A DNA stretch of 64,000 nt from Microcella alkalica (lineage in GTDB: Bacteria > Actinomycetota > Actinomycetes > Actinomycetales > Microbacteriaceae), in NCBI RefSeq assembly GCF_014595885.1, contig NZ_JABUKC010000002.1:1-64000 (forward strand). The letters run 5' to 3'. Position numbers and translations under genes: made by a program. Positions 44,691 through 54,109 of this stretch are shown piece by piece (the first letter of the stretch is position 1; the number at the start of each line of letters is the position of its first letter). The notes beneath the pieces were generated by a model. The model was not told the origin of the DNA and did not search any database. It saw only the letters and a program-made list of their open reading frames with translations.

Positions 44691-45326
44691 ATGCGCCACA
44701 CGCCCCACTTCCTCATGACCGAGCCCGACGAGGTGCGCCGCCTCGTGCGCGAGCACCCGTGGGCGACGATCGTGTCGCACGTGCCCGAGCGGGGGCTCGT
44801 GGCGTCGCACTACCCGTTCCTGCTCGACGACGAGGCGTCGACGGGCGACGACATCGTGCTCGTCAGCCACGTGGGGCGCCCCGACGAGCAGCTGCACGAG
44901 CTCGGCGAGCACGAGGTGCTCGTGATCGTGCAGGGGCCGCACGGCTACATCTCGTCGTCGTGGTACGCCGAGGGCGACATCGTGCCGACGTGGAACCACG
45001 TCACCGCCCATCTGTACGGCACGCCCGAGATCCTGAGCGACGACGAGAACCTGCGGGTGCTCTCGCGGCTCACCGACCACTTCGAGCAGCACGTGGATGC
45101 TCCGCGCGGGCTGCACCTCGACCCCGAGTACAGTGCGCGCGTCGCGAAGGGCACGGTGGGCATCCGCCTGCGCGTGACCCGGTTCGACGCGCGCGCGAAG
45201 CTCAGCCAGAACAAGAAGCCCGAGGTCGTCGACCGCATCGTCGGCGAGCTCGAGGGCGACGGGGCCTACGCGAGCCCCGCTCTCGCCCGCGAAATGAGGA
45301 GACTGCATGATCCGCGCCATCCGTGA
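44691..45326 (+). CDS. PaiB-like FMN-binding protein
   Basis: A 211-residue member of the PaiB/FMN-binding split-barrel family. Typical stretches are HPWATIVSHVPERGLVASHYPFLLD near 21-45, QGPHGYISSSWY and PTWNHVTAHLYGTPEI. In Bacillus PaiB is described as a negative regulator of sporulation and protease genes; biochemical role here is unknown. It follows the glycosylase by nine bases, and its 3' end overlaps the amidohydrolase gene by 20 bases. Confidence 0.88.
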   Translation: MRHTPHFLMTEPDEVRRLVREHPWATIVSHVPERGLVASHYPFLLDDEASTGDDIVLVSHVGRPDEQLHELGEHEVLVIVQGPHGYISSSWYAEGDIVPTWNHVTAHLYGTPEILSDDENLRVLSRLTDHFEQHVDAPRGLHLDPEYSARVAKGTVGIRLRVTRFDARAKLSQNKKPEVVDRIVGELEGDGAYASPALAREMRRLHDPRHP

Positions 45327-46794
45327 CGCCCGCCCGCTGGGGGGCCACGCGCCGATCGACGTGACGATCGGTGACGGCGTCATCACGGGCATCCACCCGG
45401 CCGGCACGATCGCGCCGGGTGACGGCGTCGTCGACCTCGAGGGCCGCTGGCTGCTGCCGGGCCTGTGGGACGAGCACGTGCACCTCACGCAGTGGGCGCA
45501 GCACCGCCGCCGGGTCGACCTCTCGACGGCGTCGAGCGCGCGCGAGGCCGCCGATCGGGTGGCGGATGCCGCTGCCGTGGCTGCGCCGGGCGAGACGATC
45601 GTCGGCGCCGGGTTCCGCGACGGCCTGTGGCCCGATGCGCCCACCGCCGCCCTGCTCGACGCTGCCGCCCCGGAGCACCCGGTGGTGCTCGTGAGCGCCG
45701 ACGTGCACTGCGCCTGGCTGAACACGAGCGCCCTCTCGCGCTACGGCGCCGACGTCGCGCCGGCCGAGCTCGAGGCCGCGCGCGCCTCCGGGCTGCTGCG
45801 CGAGGAGGCCGCCTTCGCGGTCACGCGCCAGCTCGACGGTGCTCCCGACGAGGTGCTCGATGCGTGGGTCGCCGAGGCGGCGCGCGAGGCCGCGGCGCGC
45901 GGCGTGGTCGGCGTCGTCGACCTCGAGATGCGCTGGAATCTCGACGACTGGCGCCGCCGCGTCGCAGGCGGCTTCGACGCCCTGCGCGTGGAGTTCGGCG
46001 TCTACCCGCAGCACCTCGACCGCGCGATCGAGCAGGGGCTGCGCTCGGGCGCGGTCGTGAGCGACACGGTGTCGGTCGGCCCGCTCAAGGTCATCACCGA
46101 CGGCTCGCTCAACACGCGCACCGCTTACTGCTGCGACCCGTACCCGGATGAGACCGAGCACCCGTACGGGCTGCTCACGGTGCCGCCGTGCGAACTGCAC
46201 CCGCTGCTGGCCCGCGCCTCGGAGGCCGGGTTCGAGCTCGCGGTGCACGCGATCGGCGACGGCGCGAACAAGGTCGCGCTCGACGTCTTCCAGAAGCTCG
46301 GCCGCGGCGGCCGCATCGAGCACGCTCAGCTGCTGCACGACTCCGACCTTGCGCGCTTCGCGGCGCTCGGTGTGACGGCGAGCGTGCAGCCGGAGCACGC
46401 GATGGACGACCGCGACGTTGCCGAGCGCTACTGGCCGGGCCGCACCCGCCGCGCCTTCGCGCTGCGCTCGCTGCTCGACGCCGGCGCGCGCATCGTGCTC
46501 GGCTCCGACGCTCCCGTCGCGCCGCTCGACCCGTGGGTGGCGATCGCGGCAGCGACCTCGCGCTCGCGCGACGGCCGCGAGCCGTTCCACGGCGAGCAGG
46601 CGATCACGCCCGCGGAGGCGCTCGCCGCCTCCACCCGCACGCTCGTCGCGGTCGGCGAGCGCGCCGACCTGGTGGCGGTCGAGTCCGACCCGCTGACGGC
46701 GTCGGGGGATGCCCTGCGCGCGATGCCCGTCGCCCTCACGCTGCTCGGCGGCCGTGTGACGCACGCCGCGCTGCCGCAGCTCGCGCGCTCCTAG
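45307..46794 (+). CDS. YtcJ-like amidohydrolase
   Basis: A 495-residue metal-dependent amidohydrolase with the composite N- and C-terminal beta domain and a central barrel. Metal ligands are visible in WDEHVHLTQ (HxH), HAIGDGANK, IEHAQLL and GSDAPVAPLDPW. YtcJ-type enzymes hydrolyse N-substituted or amide bonds in varied substrates. Start ATG 45307 lies within the end of paiB, indicating coupling. A strong terminator follows at 46812-46845. Substrate cannot be inferred. Confidence 0.88.
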   Translation: MIRAIRDARPLGGHAPIDVTIGDGVITGIHPAGTIAPGDGVVDLEGRWLLPGLWDEHVHLTQWAQHRRRVDLSTASSAREAADRVADAAAVAAPGETIVGAGFRDGLWPDAPTAALLDAAAPEHPVVLVSADVHCAWLNTSALSRYGADVAPAELEAARASGLLREEAAFAVTRQLDGAPDEVLDAWVAEAAREAAARGVVGVVDLEMRWNLDDWRRRVAGGFDALRVEFGVYPQHLDRAIEQGLRSGAVVSDTVSVGPLKVITDGSLNTRTAYCCDPYPDETEHPYGLLTVPPCELHPLLARASEAGFELAVHAIGDGANKVALDVFQKLGRGGRIEHAQLLHDSDLARFAALGVTASVQPEHAMDDRDVAERYWPGRTRRAFALRSLLDAGARIVLGSDAPVAPLDPWVAIAAATSRSRDGREPFHGEQAITPAEALAASTRTLVAVGERADLVAVESDPLTASGDALRAMPVALTLLGGRVTHAALPQLARS

Positions 46795-46811
46795 CGCTCG
46801 CTGCGCACGCG

Positions 46812-46845
46812 GAAGGGCCGCGCACCGTTCGGTGCGCGGCCCTTC
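46812..46845 (+). terminator. Strong hairpin terminator
   Basis: GAAGGGCCGCGCACC and GGTGCGCGGCCCTTC form a perfect 15-bp stem with a GTTC loop. It lies between convergent amidohydrolase and dps genes and should work in both directions. Confidence 0.85.
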
Positions 46846-46874
46846 GCGATGGTACGAGGCGTCGGATGCCCGGC

Positions 46875-47363
46875 TCAGGCCTCCGCGATGTGCGAGAACA
46901 GGAACCAGCGGTCCTTCTCGAGGTCGGCGGTGATGGCGATAGCGAGATCCTGGCTCACGGGGTCGATCTCCTCGAGGCCCTCGATCGCGGCGCGCAGGCT
47001 GACGAGCGCGGCGTCGATGCAGGCGATGACGTCGGCGATGAAGTCCTCGCTGCGGGCGAAGCCTTCGCGCACCTGCGGCACGCTGGTCTTCTTGGCGATC
47101 GTGCGGGTGCGGGCGTCGAGCGGCAGCCCGAGCGAGACGATGCGCTCGGCGGCGGTGTCGCCGTATTCGCGAGCGTGGTCGACGAGGGTGTCGAGCAGCT
47201 CGTGCACGCCGATGAAGTTGGGCCCGCGCACGTGCCAGTGGGCCTGCTTGCCTTCGAGCGCGAGCGCGTTGAGGTCGACGACGACGGGGGAGAGGTACTG
47301 GGCGACGCCCGAGACCATGTCGGGGTCGGTGGTCGCTTCGGGGGCCGAGGTCACGTCGGTCAT
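46875..47363 (-). CDS. dps: Dps-family ferritin-like DNA-protection protein
   Basis: A 162-residue Dps protein. The ferroxidase site is seen in KQAHWHVRGPNFIGVHELLDTLVDHAREYGDTAAERI (His, His, Asp, Glu across the dimer interface). Dps dodecamers store iron and protect DNA in oxidative or starvation stress. I start at ATG 47363 after a GAAAGGA ribosome binding site; the longer frame from 47462 is not conserved. It is convergent with the amidohydrolase gene. Confidence 0.93.
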   Translation of the reverse strand: MTDVTSAPEATTDPDMVSGVAQYLSPVVVDLNALALEGKQAHWHVRGPNFIGVHELLDTLVDHAREYGDTAAERIVSLGLPLDARTRTIAKKTSVPQVREGFARSEDFIADVIACIDAALVSLRAAIEGLEEIDPVSQDLAIAITADLEKDRWFLFSHIAEA

Positions 47364-47486
47364 GGCGTGGTCCTTTCGCTTCGTCGGTCGGTGGGGTCGG
47401 CGCGCTCGTGGGCACCGCCTCCACGCTAGGCCGGTGGCTCCGCTCGTGGAGCGGACTCCCACGCGGCTCCCAGGTGACGAGCTGGA

Positions 47487-50400
47487 TCAGCGCAGGTCGC
47501 GGATGCGGCGCACGAGGGCCCGGGCATCCTGCAGTCGGCGCTCGTACCGGGCGGCGATCGCGACGACGGCGATGCCGGCGAGCCCCAGCCACAGCCACCA
47601 CTCGACGCTCTCGCCGATCGTGCGCAGCAGCGGCCAGCTCTGCACGACGAGGTGCACGAGCAGGACGCTGCCGCCGATGAGCACGGGCGCGCGCAGCCGA
47701 CGCACGACGCCGCCGACGAAGGCGGCGGTCGCGACGATGCCGAGCGCGACGACGCGCCACAGCTCGGGGTCGCGCTCGACGGCGAGCAGCGAGGGCACGA
47801 GCAGGGCGATGAGCCCGGGCCCGAGCCAGCGGCCGCTGCGGGTGTGGTCGTCGCGCTCGAGCGCGAGCGTGCCGATCGCGAGCAGGGCCAGGGCGAGCGG
47901 CAGGCTGAGCAGCTCGACGGGGTCGACGATGCCCGCGATGCCGAGCGCGCCCGCCGCGAGCGCGGCGAGCCCCACGCCGCCCGCGGTCACGATCCACGCC
48001 TCGCGGCTGCGTGCCGCGAACCACGCTCCGAGACCGACGTCTGCGAGCACGACGACGAGCAGCACGGCGCGCACTTGCTCGTCGGTGCCGACCGGTGACC
48101 CCACGAGCGCGGTGGTCTGCGCGATGGTGAGGGCGGCGAGGGTGGCCAGCGTCGCTCCCGCGACCGCGAGCGCGCTGCCCGGCAGGCGCTCGAGGTTCGC
48201 GCGCCGGTGTGCGGCGAGCAGGGCGAGCCCACCCGCGACCACCGCCGCGACCGCGCCGCGCAGCAGCGGCTGGTCGCCACTCGCGAGCGCGATCGGCACG
48301 CCCGCGAGCACGAGTCCTCCGCCGACGAGCGCGGATGCTCCGCGCGCCCCGCGGCCCGACCGAGCGATCCACGCCGCGAGCAGCAGCAGCGCCCCGGCCA
48401 CGGGCAGCGCGAAGGGCTCGGGTTCGCGCACCGCCTCGCGCACGAGCTGCGCCCACAGGGCCGCGACGCCGAGCGCCAGCGCGACCCAGCCGAGGCGCCG
48501 ACGCCGCGACCCGGAGCCCACGAGCCCGTCGCGACTGACGGCGATGAGCAGCACGGCCACGGCCGCAGCTAGTAGCACGAGCGGCAGCAGCGGGTTCGGC
48601 ACCGTGCCGAACCCGGGGTCGCTGAGCCCCGCACCGACGGCGGAGGCCACGACGAGCAGGAGCGTGACCCCGACTCCGGCATCCGCGGCGCGACGGAGCG
48701 CACCCGGCGACGGGGCCGTCGGGGCCGTCGGGGCCGTCGGGCGCAGTGCCGCGGTGAGGGAGGCGCCGGCGACGGCGACGAGCGCGAGCGCCGGGACCAC
48801 CTCGCCGGTGCCGCGGGGCAGTCTGTCAGCGGCGGAGAGCGAGGAGAGGGCGAGCAGCACCGCCGCAGGCCCGAGGAGCGTCGCGGCGAGGAGCGCCTCG
48901 ACCCGCCGATCGTCGGAGCCCGCCGACACCGCCCGGTCGCTCCGTCGAGCGCGGAGCACGACCGCGACCAGGGCGATCAGGGCGAGTGCACTCGCGATGA
49001 CCTGCGCGATGGCCCCCGCGGTGCGCGCGGCGGCGTCGATCGGCACGGCGTCGGGCATCCCTCCACCGAGCGCTGCCACGCCCAGCGTGCCCGCGACGAG
49101 CGCCACGGCGGACGCCGCCCGGCGTTCCTGGGGCACGAGCGCGCCGAGGGCGGAGACGAGCACGACGAGCGCCGCGAGAGCGACCACGAGCGAGCCGATC
49201 GAGACCGACACCGCCGCCGCGGCGAGGTCGGCGTGCGCGGGCCAGGCGCTGGCGATGACGATGCCCCCGCCGAGCGCCACGGCGACGGCGCGCACGGGGC
49301 GGCGCGCCGGGAGCGCGCGGCAGACAGCGATCGTGATGAGCGCCACGGCGACGCCGATGATCCACGCACCGGCGACCGCCGGAGCCACGAGCAGCGAGAG
49401 CACGGCGCCCCCGACGGCGACCGGGGACAGGCCGGCGACGAGCGCGCGACGATCGTCGCGCCCCGGCAGGTGCACCACGCGATGGAGGGCGACCGCGGCG
49501 AGCAGGGCGAGCGTGCTGGAGGCGGCCACGACCGCCCACCACGTCTCGAGCAGCGGTACGGCGATCACCAGCAGGGCGCCGAGCAGCGGTGCCAGGCCGC
49601 GCGCTCGCTCGCGGAGGCGGCCTCGAGCGGCCCAGCCGGCCGCGAGCACGCCCGCCGCGAGGGCGAGCGCGGCGATCGCGATGACGACGCCCGGCTCAGG
49701 CTGCACGATCGTGCTGTCGACCCCGATCGCGAACGGCGTGGTGCTCGCGAGGGCGGCCTCCAGGGGGGCGCCGAGCGCCACGACCCCGGCCACCCCTCCC
49801 GCGATCGCCGCGAGCGCCGCGGCGGTGAGCAGCGCCGCACGCAGCGCGCCCGCGCGCACGATCGGAGCACCGACCGTGCGACCGGCCAGGGCCTCGCTGC
49901 TCGCGCTGCGGGGCTCCAGCACGACGACGAGCAGCACGGCGAGCAGCAGGGGCACCGCGAGCGCCACCGACGGCTCCTCCCACCGGGCGGAGCCCAGCAG
50001 GGAGCCGAGCACGGCGACGACGACAGCGAGGCCCGCGACGATCGCCGCGAGCACCCGATGCACGCGTGCGGTGGCGGGCACGACGCGCGCGTGCACGGGC
50101 AGATCCTCCTGCGGCACGGTCGTGTCATCCTCGGCCGCACGACCGAGCACGACGACGTGCAGCGCGAGGGTGACGGCGAGCACGGCCGCGAGCAGCACCG
50201 TCGGTGCCGCGGCGGAGCCGAGCGCCGCCGTGAGAGTGCCCAGCCCGATGATCGCGAGCAACCCGGCGACGGCGGTCGCGACGGCCGCGACGACGAGCGC
50301 CAGCCCGGGTCGCTGCGGGCGGCGCAGGAGCGGGTGGGCCGCAGCGACGGCGATCGCCGCCGCTGCTCCGAGGGCGGTGCTCGCCGCCGGCACGAAGGTC

Positions 50401-51320
50401 GAGCCCATCGCGGCGTCGAGCGACGTCGTGGCGTCGCCGACCAGCAGCGCGGTGCCCAGCGGCGCGAGCGCAACGGCGGCGAGCGCCGGGCCGCCCAGGC
50501 GCCCCCAGCGCGACCATGCGCCGCACACGACGCCGATGACGGCGAGCGCGACGCCCCAGTAGGCCGACTCGCTCGGCGCGCCGAGCCCCGCGGCGTCGCT
50601 CGCTCGGAGCGCCCAGGCGTCGAGCACGAGCACGAGCGTGCCGAGCAGCGCCACGCCCTCCGCTGTCGCCGTGAGGCCGCGCCGCGCGAGCATGGCTGCG
50701 GCGGCGAGGGTCGCGGCGGTGCCCGCGGCGATGATCGTGAAGCGCACGCCCTCGCCGAACGTGACGAAGGCGTAGACCACGCCGAAGATCGCGAACACCG
50801 CCAGCAAGCTGATGCCCACCACTGTGAGGGCGACCTGCACCCCCGATCGGCCCGAGCGCGAGGCGACGGGGGCCGCGACTATGGGCGGCGCGAGAGCGGG
50901 CGCGAGCGCGGGATCGGTCGTCGTCGCGGCGGCGGGCTGCCCGGAGGGAGCCGAGTCGGTACTCGCCGTCGCGGCCGAGGCCGCGGTCGCTGCCGTGGTC
51001 TCTCGGCGGATGCGGCCGATGAGGGCGACGCGGGCATCCAGAAGATCGGCGGCGCGCTGCGAGACCTCGGCGAGCTCGATCGCGGCCGCGTGCGTGAGGT
51101 CGAGCGCGCAGCGCGGGCAGCGGGCGTCGCGCAGCGGTGCCTGGCACGCGGGGCACATCGAGGTGGAGCGCAGCTCGGCGGGGGAGCGCGGGAAGACGAC
51201 GCGACCGGCCCATCGCACGTCGAGGTCGCGCCGCTCGCGGTCGGCGTCGACGGGCGACGAGGCGGGCTCCGCGGGCTGGGGGGTGGCGGCGCTCGGGGGC
51301 ACGGGCGGGGCGGCACTCAT
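47487..51320 (-). CDS. Giant polytopic membrane protein (SCO7613-like)
   Basis: A 1277-residue protein with a short cytosolic N terminus that carries a zinc ribbon (CPACQ..CPRCALDL, near 56-80), a helical coil and Ala-rich linker, then roughly 30 or more hydrophobic segments of Ala, Val and Leu to near the C terminus. It matches what I recall as the SCO7613 C-terminal domain-containing membrane protein of actinobacteria. No catalytic motif is visible. It ends with a short basic tail. It starts 113 bases from the divergent ECF sigma factor. Function is unknown; the size and zinc ribbon suggest an assembly or envelope role. Confidence 0.82.
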   Translation of the reverse strand: MSAAPPVPPSAATPQPAEPASSPVDADRERRDLDVRWAGRVVFPRSPAELRSTSMCPACQAPLRDARCPRCALDLTHAAAIELAEVSQRAADLLDARVALIGRIRRETTAATAASAATASTDSAPSGQPAAATTTDPALAPALAPPIVAAPVASRSGRSGVQVALTVVGISLLAVFAIFGVVYAFVTFGEGVRFTIIAAGTAATLAAAAMLARRGLTATAEGVALLGTLVLVLDAWALRASDAAGLGAPSESAYWGVALAVIGVVCGAWSRWGRLGGPALAAVALAPLGTALLVGDATTSLDAAMGSTFVPAASTALGAAAAIAVAAAHPLLRRPQRPGLALVVAAVATAVAGLLAIIGLGTLTAALGSAAAPTVLLAAVLAVTLALHVVVLGRAAEDDTTVPQEDLPVHARVVPATARVHRVLAAIVAGLAVVVAVLGSLLGSARWEEPSVALAVPLLLAVLLVVVLEPRSASSEALAGRTVGAPIVRAGALRAALLTAAALAAIAGGVAGVVALGAPLEAALASTTPFAIGVDSTIVQPEPGVVIAIAALALAAGVLAAGWAARGRLRERARGLAPLLGALLVIAVPLLETWWAVVAASSTLALLAAVALHRVVHLPGRDDRRALVAGLSPVAVGGAVLSLLVAPAVAGAWIIGVAVALITIAVCRALPARRPVRAVAVALGGGIVIASAWPAHADLAAAAVSVSIGSLVVALAALVVLVSALGALVPQERRAASAVALVAGTLGVAALGGGMPDAVPIDAAARTAGAIAQVIASALALIALVAVVLRARRSDRAVSAGSDDRRVEALLAATLLGPAAVLLALSSLSAADRLPRGTGEVVPALALVAVAGASLTAALRPTAPTAPTAPSPGALRRAADAGVGVTLLLVVASAVGAGLSDPGFGTVPNPLLPLVLLAAAVAVLLIAVSRDGLVGSGSRRRRLGWVALALGVAALWAQLVREAVREPEPFALPVAGALLLLAAWIARSGRGARGASALVGGGLVLAGVPIALASGDQPLLRGAVAAVVAGGLALLAAHRRANLERLPGSALAVAGATLATLAALTIAQTTALVGSPVGTDEQVRAVLLVVVLADVGLGAWFAARSREAWIVTAGGVGLAALAAGALGIAGIVDPVELLSLPLALALLAIGTLALERDDHTRSGRWLGPGLIALLVPSLLAVERDPELWRVVALGIVATAAFVGGVVRRLRAPVLIGGSVLLVHLVVQSWPLLRTIGESVEWWLWLGLAGIAVVAIAARYERRLQDARALVRRIRDLR

Positions 51321-51433
51321 GCGGTCAACCTAGTGGCGCGGCACCACCCGGCCGCGGTGCCCGGCGCAGGGGCTGTGAATCGCCGCGCCGCGCAAAGCCT
51401 GGGGAGGAGCATCCGCCGCGGCAGACTGTGCCC

Positions 51434-51973
51434 ATGCCCCCCGCGACCGCCGACGAGTTCGCGGCCGTCTACTCCCGCTACCTGCCGGCCGTGAGCGCCT
51501 ACCTCGCGCGCCGCGTCGAGCGCGACGCCGTCGACGACCTCGCCGCCGACGTGTTCGCGATCGCCTGGCGCAAGCGGGCCGCCGTGACCGAGGGCGAAGA
51601 GCTGCCGTGGCTGTACCGCATCGCCAGCTACCTCGTCGCCAACCACCGGCGTCGCGCCGCCTCGCGGCTCAGCGCGCTCGCAATCCTCGCCGCGCCCGAC
51701 TCCGCCCCGAGCACGGAGGACATCGTGCTCGGCGACCTCGCCCTCGCCCGGGCGTGGGAGGAGCTGCGCCCCCGCGACCGCGAGGTGCTCGCCCTCGCCG
51801 TGCTCGAAGACATCCCGGTGAGCGCGATCGCCGTCGCCCTCGCGATCACGCCCAACGCCGTGAGCGTGCGCCTGCATCGGGCGAAGAAGGCGCTCGCCGA
51901 GGCGCTCGAGCGCGCGCAGGCGCGCGATGCCGACGAGACGCCGGGGGATGCCCGGGGCGGCACAGCGGGCTGA
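51434..51973 (+). CDS. ECF-type RNA polymerase sigma factor
   Basis: A 179-residue extracytoplasmic-function sigma factor. Region 2 is in AVYSRYLPAVSAYLARRVERDAVDDLAADVFAIAWRK and region 4 in LRPRDREVLALAVLEDIPVSAIAVALAITPNAVSVRLHRAKKAL. It directs RNA polymerase to a small regulon. ATG 51434 is preferred because the N-terminal homology begins there. The downstream gene, 48 bases away, encodes a single-pass membrane protein that may sense the envelope and hold the sigma factor. Confidence 0.9.
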   Translation: MPPATADEFAAVYSRYLPAVSAYLARRVERDAVDDLAADVFAIAWRKRAAVTEGEELPWLYRIASYLVANHRRRAASRLSALAILAAPDSAPSTEDIVLGDLALARAWEELRPRDREVLALAVLEDIPVSAIAVALAITPNAVSVRLHRAKKALAEALERAQARDADETPGDARGGTAG

Positions 51974-52021
51974 TCGCGACCGCGCGCGAAAGATACGACC
52001 CCGGCTCGACATAGACCGGGT

Positions 52022-53575
52022 ATGAACAGCACTCCGCACGACGACGTCGAGGCCCGGCTGCGCCGCGCCGTGGCCGGGGGCGAGAACGCCCCGGCCCTGT
52101 CCGAGTCCCTCGTGACCGAGGCGCCCACGCGCCGCGCCCCCCGCCTCATCAACCACGGTCGTGTGCTGCGGGCCTCCGGTGCGTCGGTCGCCGCGGTCGC
52201 CGCCGTCACGGCGGGCGCGCTCGTCGTCGCCCAGCCGTGGCAGACCCGAGCGCCGCTGTTCACCGCGGCGGGCGCGACCGAGCAGGCGACGCTCGGCGCC
52301 GCCGCCGAGTCGTCCGACCTCCGCATCGGCGTGTGGAAGCAGTACGAGTACGTCGCCGGTGACGGCCTCGGCTCCAGCGGCGGCTCGGGCGGCGTCTACG
52401 CCCTCGAGCGCCGCGGCACGCCGGAAGGCACGCTCGCCGAGCTCGCCGACGTCTTCGGGCTCACCGGCGACGCCGAGCGCTCCAGCTACTACGACGACGC
52501 GTACCCCTCGTACGTCGTCGGCCCGGAGGACGGCACGGCACCCGCGCTCACGATCACCTGGGCCGGCACCGCGAGCTGGTGGTACAACGACCCCGCCGCG
52601 AGCGGCTGGTGGTCGTGCAGCGCCCCCGGTTCGACCGGCGAGGAGCCCGCCGACGGCTCGGCGGAGGCCCCCGCCGACCAGCCGATCACCGAGCAGTGCG
52701 AGCCCGAGCAGCCCGCCGACGGCGTCATGCCGAGCGAGGATGAGGCGCGCGGCCAGGCCGCCGACCTGCTCGCCGCCACCGGACTCGACGTCGAGGCATC
52801 GAGCATCCGCGTAACCGCCGACGATTGGCAGACGGTCGCGAGCGCGAACCTCGTCGTCGACGGCGTCACCACCGCGCTCGACTGGTCGATCGCGTGGGGC
52901 CCGACGGGCGAGATCGCGTGGGCCTACGGCCACGCGGTCGAGGTCGTCGACCGAGGCGACTTCGGCACCGTCTCGGAGCGCGACGCGGTTTCCCGCCTCG
53001 CCGACGGCCGCTGGTTCGGCGCCGCCGGCCCCGATTACCAGGGCGGCATGGTCGGCATCGCCGAGATGGCGCGCGACGGCGCGGTCACGAGCGAGGGGAT
53101 GCCCGAGGGCGGCGTCGACGGATCCGCCGGCACTGAGGGCGGTGCGATCGAGCCGCAGCCCGCGCCGGTCGAGCCCGTCGACCCGCAGCAGCCGAGCGCG
53201 CCCGAGCAGCCCGCCGAGCCTGCGCCTATCGACCCGGCGCCGACCGACCCTGCGCCCGTGGACCCCACGGAGCCGGCCGAGCCGAGCGAGCCGCCGGTCG
53301 ACCCGAGCCCGATCGACCCGAGCGAGCCCATCGTCGAGCCCACGCCGGAACCGCTGCCGACGCCCGAGGTCGAGGTCGTGACGCTCGACGAGGCCGAGGC
53401 GACGCTGCTGCTCATGTGGGACTCGGAGGGGAACGCCTGGCTCGTCCCCGGCTACGCCTACCCGATGGAGGAGGGCTGGTGGAGCTCGGTCGTCTCCCTC
53501 GTCGAGGGCGTCATCGCCCTGCCCGAGCCGATCGACTACCGCATCGAGCCGATGCCCCTGCCCGCGGAGGAGTAA
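52022..53575 (+). CDS. Single-pass membrane protein linked to the ECF sigma factor
   Basis: A 517-residue protein. Residues 1-46 are cytosolic; a single transmembrane helix lies near 47-69 (GRVLRASGASVAAVAAVTAGALVV); the rest would be outside. The outside part has two globular parts (about 95-165 and 240-360), acidic stretches and a Pro-rich segment (about 375-455) with repeated xPAPxDPxP patterns. The classic HxxxCxxC anti-sigma motif is absent. Position after the sigma gene suggests a membrane regulator or anti-sigma-like partner. A structural or adhesive role is also possible. Confidence 0.75.
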   Translation: MNSTPHDDVEARLRRAVAGGENAPALSESLVTEAPTRRAPRLINHGRVLRASGASVAAVAAVTAGALVVAQPWQTRAPLFTAAGATEQATLGAAAESSDLRIGVWKQYEYVAGDGLGSSGGSGGVYALERRGTPEGTLAELADVFGLTGDAERSSYYDDAYPSYVVGPEDGTAPALTITWAGTASWWYNDPAASGWWSCSAPGSTGEEPADGSAEAPADQPITEQCEPEQPADGVMPSEDEARGQAADLLAATGLDVEASSIRVTADDWQTVASANLVVDGVTTALDWSIAWGPTGEIAWAYGHAVEVVDRGDFGTVSERDAVSRLADGRWFGAAGPDYQGGMVGIAEMARDGAVTSEGMPEGGVDGSAGTEGGAIEPQPAPVEPVDPQQPSAPEQPAEPAPIDPAPTDPAPVDPTEPAEPSEPPVDPSPIDPSEPIVEPTPEPLPTPEVEVVTLDEAEATLLLMWDSEGNAWLVPGYAYPMEEGWWSSVVSLVEGVIALPEPIDYRIEPMPLPAEE

Positions 53576-53579
53576 GCGC

Positions 53580-53651
53580 CGCACGCACCACCGTTTCGGG
53601 CACACACTGCGCCGCCGAGCGTGTGCTGTGCCGTGAACCGTGTGGTGTGCG
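53580..53651 (+). terminator. Imperfect hairpin after the membrane protein gene
   Basis: CGCACGCACCACCGTTTCGGGCAC (left arm, near 53580-53603) and the right arm around 53625-53651 (GTGCCGTGAACCGTGTGGTGTGCG) pair imperfectly over about 25 bases. It probably ends the sigma-factor operon. Confidence 0.35.
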
Positions 53652-53763
53652 GGCCCTGGCTCGCGTCGAGCCCGAGCGCAGTCGGCGTCGGCCGGGGCCT
53701 GGGCGTTCGATCCGCTGCAACGGGGCGATCGCCGCAGGAGTGGCGGCCAACCCACTAGTACAG

Positions 53764-53834
53764 AGGGGATGACGGGAATCGAACCCGCACCATCAGTTTG
53801 GAAGACTGAGGCTCTACCATTGAGCTACATCCCC
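53764..53834 (-). tRNA. tRNA-Gly (TCC anticodon)
   Basis: Cloverleaf is complete: acceptor stem GGGGATG/CATCCCC, D arm with AGCTCAATGGTAGAG, anticodon stem TCAGT/ACTGA with loop CTTCCAA (anticodon TCC), and T arm GCGGGTTCGATTCCCGT. No CCA is encoded. It is divergent from tRNA-Pro. Confidence 0.93.
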
Positions 53835-53994
53835 ACGAGGCCGTTCCGGCCGCGTGCGGGTGCCAGCGTATCGCATCGGCTCGGCCGCCCCGGCGGGCCC
53901 GGCGGCGCGCGCCCGGGCCTCGGCTAGACTTGCCGAGGCCGTTTTGCGTTCGACCTCGCGTCTTCCGCCCAACTGGTCGATGGTCGCCAGTCAT

Positions 53995-54072
53995 CGGGGC
54001 GTAGCTCAGCTTGGCTAGAGCGCCCGCTTTGGGAGCGGGAGGCCGCAGGTTCAAATCCTGTCGCCCCGACCA
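53995..54072 (+). tRNA. tRNA-Pro (TGG anticodon)
   Basis: Acceptor CGGGGCG/CGCCCCG, D arm TAGCTCAGCTTGGCTAGAGC, anticodon stem CCCGC/GCGGG with loop TTTGGGA (anticodon TGG), and T arm GCAGGTTCAAATCCTGT. The 3' CCA is encoded (54070-54072). It lies 37 bases before the trigger factor gene. Confidence 0.95.
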
Positions 54073-54109
54073 GACCCACCAGCCCCAGAACCTTCAGGAG
54101 AAACCCCAA

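Noticed and set aside
46849-50562. A 1237-codon plus-strand frame
   Set aside because: It lies wholly antisense to the giant membrane protein and dps; its Ser/Thr/Ala/Arg-rich translation is the usual mirror of GC-rich coding on the other strand.
53160-53390. Repeated Pro/Asp codons resembling a direct-repeat array
   Set aside because: They are in-frame PAP-DP type protein repeats in the membrane protein gene; unit length is short and irregular, so there is no CRISPR or satellite array.
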